From Cristatella mucedo (taxonomy: Eukaryota; Bryozoa; Phylactolaemata; Cristatellidae), in assembly GCA_009760855.2 (NCBI GenBank), contig WPIO01000035.1:1458501-1522500 (forward strand): 64,000 nt of DNA, written 5' to 3'. Below the pieces are notes generated by a model that worked only from the letters and a program-made list of their open reading frames with translations, was not told where the DNA came from and made no database searches. The translations under genes and the position numbers were made by a program. Shown here one piece after another: positions 55,860 through 64,000 of the stretch (position 1 is the first letter of the stretch; every line of letters begins with the position of its first letter).

Positions 55860-57560
55860 TCATTTTACATCTAGTGCATATGAAGCACGATGGAATTGCT
55901 TATGGTAGCATGCTCTATATACAACAAGAATAACGTGAATAGGTTGACCTGCCCAAGTCGAGCAACATGTACATTCTCAGCTGATACAATCATGTTAATA
56001 ATGACTCACACGGACACACAAAATTCTGCGGTTAGCAAATGTTTATTTCATTTATTATAAAACGAGGTCCAGTAGCCGGATGTGACTCAGGTCGCTTGTT
56101 AGGACCAGCCTTTCGGAGTATACAAACTAAATACACGTTCTTAAAAGAATTTGAGGTTGGCACGAGGGAGAAACAGTTATATTCCAAAAAGCTGGTTGCA
56201 CAATGATTAGCCTAGTAGTAGATCTAATAAGTAGGCTGCAGCAAACAAAAGAAGAGACAAAATAGAGAGCTACACAACCTTGAAGTAATGCATTGATTGA
56301 TTTGGAGCCAGTACAGGTCAGTGATAAGTTTGGAGAAGTGACAGACACAAAGCTCATGGCATACTCACCTAGCTGCAGAATTTTGCTACAGCTGTAAGCA
56401 CCTGATTGCAAGGACTGTAGGCCTGCCAGCCGTAAGTTATAGAAGTCAAGACAGGATAGTACACATGCGTGGACTAATTAAGTTGCTGTATCCTTATGTA
56501 AACAAGCCCGAATTTTAGAATTATTAGGTAGCAGAAAGTAGTTAGACTTGCTTGAGGAGCAATATTGGTCGTCCAATGAAAGTGCATTTTGGAACATGAC
56601 AACTATATTGCGTACAGATTTATTGCGTGATGTTATGGTCAGCAAATTTTGAGCATTATAGTTTCCGAATCACACTTGGTTCGCACGTTTATAATTAGTA
56701 AATTGGTATTATCTTTTGCAGTTTAGGAAACCTTGCTGCCATCCACGGCAATCGTGATAAATACAAGTAGAATGAGATTCGAGATAACTAGATGTGCTGG
56801 AGGGCTGGTAGGGATAAATGAAAAGGTTCGACTGAGTATAATCCACATACAAGTCTAAGACTCGAAAGGGCTTGGCAGTCACATCAGCAAGAAGGAGAGT
56901 GTAAGCTGTGCAAATGACAGTAGTAAGCACTGAGCCCCGAATTTTCTCATATTTCAGAGGTTATTAGGGTGGTTTCTGGCCTATCAAATCAATACTCTAG
57001 AAGCTCCCAATGGAATAAGACCTGAATCACTCAAGTGGAGCACCTGTGAAGTCCAGGCGAGAAGACTTTTGCGATCGATACTATCAAAAACTCCCGAAGG
57101 GTAGAGCAAAAAAAAGCAGAGCCATTCCACCTCCCTCAACATTCCCAAGTCGGTAGTTTCACTTCCAAAGCAATGCGGACTCGGTGGAATGATTTGCTGT
57201 AAAACTAGAGTGCAACTTACAAGCAGTGTTTAAAGTTTCGATACGTAAGTTTGGCTAATCTACCACGATTCGTTCTAGTGTCTTTGATAGGAGCTTTCGA
57301 AATGATACGGGGTAGAAGTTGCTCAAGTTTTCTGGGACTACTGTTTCTTTCTTGAGTAGTGGCTTTACTAAAGTCTTTTTGAAAGGTGCTGGAACATGAC
57401 CTGTGGTGATAAATATTTTTATAATGTAAGTTACACAGGGCAGCAGCAGATTAATGGGATGTATGGACAGAATGGTGGGGATATGACCCAAGTGATCAAT
57501 TGTTTTCTTCAATTGAGATGCGAAGTTCAGAGTGAGGTCAGTATTGGTATGCTAGTCTGG
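55860..57560 (-). mobile_element. LINE-A, long diverged copy
   Basis: About 1.7 kb. 3' UTR remnant, then RT C-terminus around 56127-56411, the palm around 56709-56930 (DLYVDYTQSNLF, YVDY at the YADD position) and the RT N-terminal side at 57255-57512 (TGHVPAPFKKTLVKPLLKK). One of the older copies. Confidence 0.65.
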
Positions 57561-57785
57561 CGGGCTTGTAAAGCAAGTAACGTTATTAAGCTTAGTTGAA
57601 AGCTCAACAGAAATATATATTATCTCGACTGGCAATGTGCCGTAGCCTGATAATCTCTCCCAGCAAAACTGACCAAGGCAGAGGGCACCGCACAGTTAAT
57701 CCTTAAATGAAGAGCCTGGGATGGTAGCAACCAGGCGGTGCCAATCCTTTCAGTTGACTTTGCTTAAAAGTAAAAACAAATCTGG

Positions 57786-57850
57786 CTAAGAAATCTAAAC
57801 TAATCTAAAATCTAAATCTAAAATCTAAATCTAAAAAATCTAAATCTATA
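57786..57850. repeat. (ATCTAA)n-type simple repeat
   Basis: A run of CTAAAATCTAAAT-like units. It could be a SINE or LINE tail of an unrecognised family, since GC-richer sequence lies just upstream. Confidence 0.7.
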
Positions 57851-60281
57851 AATTTAGCTTCAGTATCCATATTAATGTCAGAAGGCATAATAGAGGACCA
57901 TCGTTCGCTCAACAAGATAATCAAAGCCAACGGTTTAGGCACTTTTCGGGTTCCCAACAACAGTGGTAGGCAAACGCTGCCTCTTAAGTAGATACTGCTA
58001 AGCTGGTACTCCAGTTTGGTTTAAGGGCTCTACCTATTTATTTTTAGTTTGATCTCAACTGAACTTTCGTCATTGTGTTCCATATCAATATTGCTGATTA
58101 TACGTCAGCTGTAGCGTGTGTTCATTTTAAAACTGACATCAGAGGCCGGTGTTAAAGAGAAGAGCCTGACAGGGACGGGTTCTAAATTCCTAAAAATGTA
58201 ATTGCAGTTTGGTTTATGAATGTCGCTGCTGCTCTTGGTTTTTCATCATCTAGGGCCTATTCCCGCCTTTAAAATGGGGCCATACATTTAATTCTGTCCT
58301 AGTGAGTCTTCTTTACCTCCTGAAGTACCATCATAGTCCTAAAGCTAATTTCTAACTCCTTTCACATTATATAAAGATTATATAAGCAGGCCAAACCTTG
58401 AGTGAAGCAACTAAACTAAACTAAAACAGCTATTCCAATATCTATAAAATTAAACAGAGTGCAACTAATCTATTAAATTGCATATATTAACCGGGCAAAA
58501 AGAACTTTCCTTAAGGTGCATAGATTTGGCATCGACTTCTTTTTAACTTGCCTGACAGTAATTTCCTTAAATGACGCTAAAAATAAACCAGGCGTTGTTT
58601 ATTTATTGAATAATTTACAGTTGTTTGTAAATTGATTTCTGAAGGAGACCCTATAAATTGACCTATCATGGCTAGGAAACGGTTTGAAAGGTTTCAGATA
58701 AGCCTATTGGCAATACATCCAGTAGCAAGCGATCAAAGGTATTTATTGACTTAACAGCATGTAGATGTTAATTTAGAATAAGAAAGGGACAAACAAGGAA
58801 ACAAGACACAGAAGCTGGTGGATGTTTTACACTCGAAGCAGTCGTGTGGCGAGTAGCTCCCTAATTATTGTATAGCCAAGGGAAAATCTGCTATCGGTTG
58901 CTTCAAATACAGACCAGAAGTCAGTAGACTGAGTATGAGGTTCAGATAAGGTTTTGATGTTGATAGCAACGTTTATATGCGTAAGTCAGTGTCACAAGTT
59001 CTCTCCCAATGATGCAGATGCCGGTCAATAGAACCATTTACAGCTTTAGAAATCAGTAGTAATTCTTATTGATGTCTTACAGTCAGGCCTATTACGCTAT
59101 TAAACCAGGTTGAAAAGCTAGTTTTCCTTGATCTTTCATTAGTCGTTTAAACTTGAGCAGTATTGGTACAAACTTTGTGACATTGAACCTATAAGGTGAG
59201 CTCAATACTGTTAAATCAATATGAATCTATGGGTGTGCCAAAAGGGCCGTTTGAATACCAGAAATATAATCTAGCTTATATCAGTGTCATTTGAACACGA
59301 ATTGTGACACAAAAATATAACTATACAAATTTCGTATGAACGAGCCCAATTATGTTTTAGTAAGTTTGATTTTGTTAGGAAAAAGCAATGAGACCAGATT
59401 TAAGCTCTATCATAAGTTGATAAAAGGTTTCCATATGATATACCGGCCTCAAAGGGCACAATAAGAACATAAAAATTGATGTCCTGAAGGCAGCTGAAAT
59501 GTAGCTAAGACCATAACTTGTAGGCCCACTACTTCCTGCTGTAAAATATATGGCTACTAAATTGAAAATACCAAACATGTATGGTTAATGGTGGCATCTT
59601 GACACTTAGCATCAAACTAAACTGAAAGAGACTTTCTAACCCATGATGCAATCAAATACATTTATAACTACTCACTCTGTAGCTAGGTGAGTTAATTATC
59701 ACCTTGGTACTCGATGCTTAATTTTCCATGCTAAAGAGCTTAAAACTAAGATATATTACATTTTCCAAAATGAGATTACAAGTTTAACAAATAAATCAGT
59801 CAGCTAAGTTGATTCAATGATACTGATTGCTCTAAGCGTCAGCATACTTTCGCAAATAATTGAGCAAAAATAAATGAGAAATTGTTTGATCGGGTTGGGG
59901 CCTTAATTTTCAGCTTTACTCTAAGCCGCTCCATGGCAATATAATAAGTGCAAAGTATACAAAATTTAACCATTTTAACAAGATTGTGAAAGTTCTCTAA
60001 CAGTTTGAGGTCTTAAGTTTTGCTATTGATGATAACATAATATAATACAACAAACTTTAAAGATCACAACTGGAGATATCCAACGGTCAGAACTATAGCA
60101 GGCCTCTAGCAATGAGTAAACATGTAATTCAGGAGAATTTTAGATGTTAAGCAACACTGGAGCTGAAGCTAATACTTACAGAAATTGTTATGTACGAAAA
60201 CACGTTTTTCACTAATGTAATAACCATGTGCTTCGCTGTGCGATTTTAAGCTCCATGAGGTCAGCCTCATTTTCGTTGCAG
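57851..60281. other. Intron before exon B2, no feature recognised
   Basis: About 2.4 kb of AT-rich sequence with a short CTAAA-type run near 58411-58430. It ends in the pyrimidine-rich acceptor CCTCATTTTCGTTGCAG. Confidence 0.45.
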
Positions 60282-60653
60282 ATAAGCCATGTCTATGGAC
60301 TGAGGAAGCAAAGAATCAACTGCCTCACTGGCTTGAGGGTTTTTCTTACTTTGTTTGCTGCGAATGCTTGGACTGGGCATCAAGTGACCATTACCAAATA
60401 GTAGTAAGGTGGATAACTTCTGGACCGTTGCATAACAGCCCTAACTCAGCTGAATCCATGAGGCAGGGAGATAATTATAGCAGCAAAATTAGAAAGCCAG
60501 AGTGTAATCTGAGATCCACTTTCATTATTCCCCAGTGGAAAAAGAATGAAACTAAAATCAAAATATGGTGTTCAGCTGAAGTGAGAAAGCGGTTATCGCC
60601 TCATGTTGCAGTCACTATACAATCGGATGACATACAAAAAGAAGTTAAACCAG
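60282..60653 (+). CDS. Cys-rich Ig-like exon B2 (paralogue of B1)
   Basis: A 372-bp internal exon (124 codons), acceptor TTTTCGTTGCAG, donor CCAG|GTATGT, phase 1 at both ends. By hand it aligns with B1 without gaps over residues 1-97, at about 44 identical positions. Cys 4, 26, 27, 29, 75 and 97 and Trp 17, 32, 44 and 86 are all in identical register. Conserved blocks are YFxCCECLxWAS, KPEC and RSTFI. The last 25-30 residues differ freely (basic here, with RKRLSP). It is a duplicated domain exon that has been kept open, which suggests selection on the fold rather than the surface. NETK is a possible glycosylation site. The next exon, possibly a second C-type domain, would lie beyond this window. 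Function unknown. Confidence 0.72.
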
Positions 60654-60754
60654 GTATGTTCGATTCTTCAGCTCAATGTGCTTTTTATAACCAGTGCAAT
60701 TTATAATTGTGCTATGGATAGGCACAGTACCTCTTTCTAATATTATTAGTATAA

Positions 60755-61645
60755 AAATGCACTCAATAAAGCACCCTCAGAGAACTCCATCTCTTCCTCG
60801 GCTCTTTTAATTTTCTGCAAAGGGAAACGCGACTGAATCGTGAGTAATATCATGGCTGATAAACAACATAAACAACTCAGTTAGGGGTGACATGCACAGG
60901 GTAAGCATGCAAATGTGATTAGTGGCCGCATGCACAGTGTCAGCACCAATAAGCACATGAAGGATGAATCACAGAGGCCCAATAGATGCTGTCATAAATG
61001 GGTGTGTTTTAAAGTTATTTTAAAATGTGGTCAAGTCAGCGGATTACTGAAGCAAGTCGGGAGGGAGTTCTAGGCTTTAAGAGAATACGAACTAAATGCA
61101 CGGTCTCCAAAGGATTTGAGGTTTGTACGAGGTATTGGTTTCCAAACTGTTGGATTCCGAAAAGCAGTTGCTAAGATGCTTGGTCTGGTGGGTGACTAGA
61201 TTTGAGAGACTGGCTGGATCCAAAGAATGAAGAGGCCTAAAAGTTAGCGACAAAACCTTGAAGTCGATTAATCGCTTGACTGGTAGACAGTGCAGGTTTG
61301 CGAGAAGTGGCTTGCTGTGGCAACTGCTACGTTTACGGCAGACAAGGCTAGTTGTAGAGTTTGCTCAAGCTGCAATTGTCTGTTTGAACCTGCCAGTAGG
61401 ACTGCAAGCAGCGAGTTACAAAAGTGAAGTCAGAATTTCACAAATGCTCGGACCAACTTAGACGTGGTATCCTAATCTAAACAAGCCCGAATGTTAGCAA
61501 TGCTATGTAGTTGAAAGTAGGCAGATTTGACTGTAAAGGTGATGTGGTCGTCGAACGAGGGGTCACTTTCTTTGGTACATTCAACCTAAATTTCAAGCTG
61601 ATTCAACCGGAGATATGCCGACACAGCCAATTTTAGAGAAGCTAC
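60755..61645 (-). mobile_element. LINE-A 3' fragment, close to exon B2
   Basis: Tail-like ATTATTAGTATAAAAATGCAC, hairpin region (AAAGCACCCTCAGAG), 3' UTR and RT C-terminus, decayed. It begins only about 100 bp after the B2 donor. Confidence 0.75.
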
Positions 61646-61789
61646 GGTGCTCAATTAACCTTTCAAGATATTTACTGGCGATGTAGAACGGTAATAGACG
61701 AAAGGACGAATTCTCTAGGGACTTACAGTGGAGAGATCTATTTGATGAGACAAGACACTCATGCAAAATAGATTAGATGCGATCAAACC

Positions 61790-61975
61790 AGTAGGATTAC
61801 AATCTTACTGGTGAAACCATTGCCAGACCAATCGTAGTTCTCATTCCTTGAAGTACGATGTCGTAATCAATAACGTCAAATTAAGCTGATATACCTTGCA
61901 ATTCTTGTGCTGGATTGCTCCAGTCACCGTTGCTGCACACGATGCCATTGGTTGCACTTAGAGTTCTTTCACTTG
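61790..61975 (-). mobile_element. LINE-B RT remnant
   Basis: Diverged match to the LINE-B region around CCAGACCGATCGTTGTTCTC and GATCAATGGTGTCGAA (here CCAGACCAATCGTAGTTCTC and AATCAATAACGTCAAA). Short and decayed. Confidence 0.5.
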
Positions 61976-63161
61976 AGCTCAGCTTTTTGATTCAAGATAT
62001 TACGTTTAATGAAATTCCGTTTTTGGAATGTGCTAGAAGCGAGGCAGAACGTATTTTGAAAAAAACATTTAACACAAAATGAAGCCTGAAGACTGAGCAA
62101 TATTTTGCATGTATATCCATAGCAGACCAGCTGTGCAAAAAAGGCTGACAATTCTAAAATTGCTTGTCATGGAAGTATTTAGAAAAATATAAATCATTCC
62201 AACTTAATGTTAACTTGAAATCATTTCGAGGATATACTGCCTGTCAAAAATGCCTTGAAGGCTTACATGTAATTTCTGGAACTATTCCTGGAGATTACTA
62301 GATTGGTCTGGTTGTTCTTAGATTACCTATCACGCTTGTCGTTAACGATTGGAAACATGGAGAAAATTGAGTATTTCATTCTGCAGTATTTATTCATCCT
62401 GACATGAAAAGCGAATCCAAGTTCACACATTTTAAACCACTGAGCACCTGTTACGACTGCAAAGCTTTGCATTTTCACTTTATGTGGGAGCATATAGGTT
62501 ATTGCATGAAGTGATAATGATTCCAAATCTCAGATAATAGACAAAAACTTGTTTTTTGCTTTTGAAAAACTATCGGATTCGAGCTGAAGGTTTCAAATGT
62601 TGCTGAATTAAACTACGACCAATTAGGAACCCTTACCTAAAAACTATTTCAAAACGGAGTTGTATCATTAACATCTATTTCTAATCTACCTATAAGTTTC
62701 ATTTCCGTTAAGGTAAACTTCAAAAATATTTTCCCAGTTTAGGTAGCATTTCAAATGAAAGGTGTTGATATACATCCAGGAAATACATGAGAGAATTAAC
62801 TTTAAATTGCAAAGAAGAGTAAATAAATAATCAAGAAAAAAGCAAGATGATGAAAACAGCTGATAGTTGGAAAATTAATTATAATATCTCAAAGTCCCCT
62901 AAGGCATATCAATTGAAATCATCCACATCTAAAGTATCAAAATATGGCTTCTTAAAGGACCAAATACAGTGAAATAGCATCACAAACAGAAAATAAACAA
63001 ACCTCATCAAAATTATAATACAAAATATGCCCATTTATTTTGTGATTCTAAAGTGGTTGAATATATAACACAAATTGGGGATAGCATTTCACATTTTTTC
63101 TTTGCCATCTAACGTAACCTGGTAAGTCTATTTTGTGTGAGCAGTAAGCTAAGAATAATAG
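61976..63161. other. No feature recognised
   Basis: AT-rich sequence without recognisable exons or repeats. Confidence 0.4.
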
Positions 63162-63348
63162 CAGTGGCTCTCAACTCGCCTCACGCCACGACCCTTAAAT
63201 ACTATTTCTTACGTTACGGCGACTACAAACCATAAAAATTTGGCAAACACAATGTAGAAATGCGTGTTTTCCAACGGTCTCAGGCGACCACCGTGAAAGT
63301 TTCGTTCAACCCGCAAAGGAATCGTGACACACAGGTTAGAGTATTCCG
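63162..63348. mobile_element. hAT-like MITE, second copy
   Basis: Begins CAGTGGCTCTCAACTCGCC and contains CTCAGGCGACCACCGTGAA and CGTGACACACAGGTTAGAG, collinear with 16211-16397 and of the same 187-bp length. No convincing 8-bp duplication, so it is older or mutated at the ends. Confidence 0.6.
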
Positions 63349-64000
63349 AAGCTTACCCTTACAAAATAATCATTATTAAAAATCAATGAAATACCAGTTG
63401 CTCATTTTAAAACAAGGTGTGCACGTTCGAGCAAGAGTAAACTCTCGAGGAATACACTGTTAGTATAAAACATGAGAAATGTAATCTAGCGATAGCCGAC
63501 TTAGCCCCATTGTTGGTAGGGAAATGGCTTCATTTATAAACTAGTCACCAAAGATAAAGCAACTATAACTGCCGCATTGAATTAGCATGCTGCATGACAC
63601 AAGTACATGACCCGAGTATTAAGTTCCGAATATTCAAAGATGCAAACAAGCTTTACCACAATTAAATGAAAAGAGTGATTTGCTTAAAGTTCAGGTCCAG
63701 ATAAAGATGTAATTGTAATTGTATTTAAATAAGCAAGTAAAGATGCAGATTATTAAAACGTGCTAAATTTAAGACTGAGAAACTTCACGAGACTTGTTAA
63801 CGATATGACTTGCTTCAATTAGCTTCTATTCTTTACCCAAAAAGGTAATTAAAGAATTAAATTCCCGTTGAAACTTTGCTAACGGTCATACGTATGGAAG
63901 AGGCAGGGGGGATTGTTGTACAATTTACTCTGCTCTACGATTAAAGGGCCAACTTATACGACCGAGGTATTTCACTGGAACACATGAGCATATGCGAAAG
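63349..64000. other. No feature recognised
   Basis: AT-rich, nothing recognisable. Confidence 0.4.

Noticed and set aside
1-64000. CRISPR arrays, bacterial operons, rRNA or functional tRNA genes
   Set aside because: None seen. The tRNA-like boxes found are all in SINE heads without a foldable complete tRNA that I could verify.

Overview
This is non-coding-rich animal (metazoan) genomic DNA. It is AT-rich, has no bacterial-style gene packing, and is dominated by mutually nested retrotransposons. The only sequence that looks like host coding DNA is a set of four widely spaced, symmetric phase-1 exons on the + strand. The repertoire (two CR1/L2-like LINE families, tRNA-headed SINEs, hAT-type MITEs, a decayed LTR element) and the Cys-rich Ig-like exons would fit an invertebrate such as a lophotrochozoan or mollusc. 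That placement is inference only. All family names used here (LINE-A, LINE-B, SINE-B, SINE-C) are local labels.

Host gene: exons at 26645-27088 (A), 38771-39151 (B1), 48287-48592 (C) and 60282-60653 (B2) are all open, all + strand, all bounded by AG/GT, and all begin and end in phase 1, so any combination splices in frame. Each looks like one extracellular immunoglobulin-type domain. B1 and B2 are diverged paralogues (about 45% identical by hand over an ungapped 97-residue block, with all six cysteines and four tryptophans in register). The order A-B1-C-B2 suggests an expanding B-C module array with introns of 9-12 kb. The signal peptide, transmembrane or C-terminal part, promoter and poly(A) site are not visible here.

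Repeats: LINE-A has an (ATT)n tail and a conserved 3' hairpin. It occurs about 20 times, mostly on the - strand; its longest copy (32920-36174) still has an endonuclease reading frame. LINE-B has an (ACATT)n tail; its longest copies are at 50149-53700 (-) and about 23080-25280 (+). SINE-B has a tRNA-like head joined to a 3' tail that matches the LINE-A terminal hairpin, so it probably uses LINE-A machinery. SINE-C is a second tRNA-headed SINE. Two 187-bp hAT-like MITEs (16211-16397, 63162-63348) and a broken LTR element (about 16740-22560) complete the picture.

Layout: 1-26 kb is a repeat cemetery upstream of (or in an upstream intron of) the Ig-like gene. From 26.6 to 60.7 kb the four exons are separated by introns loaded with LINE-A, mostly antisense, LINE-B and SINEs. 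A 0.7-kb direct duplication lies at 44.6/46.2 kb and a long (TA)n tract lies just before exon C. From 60.7 to 64 kb there are more LINE remnants and a MITE.
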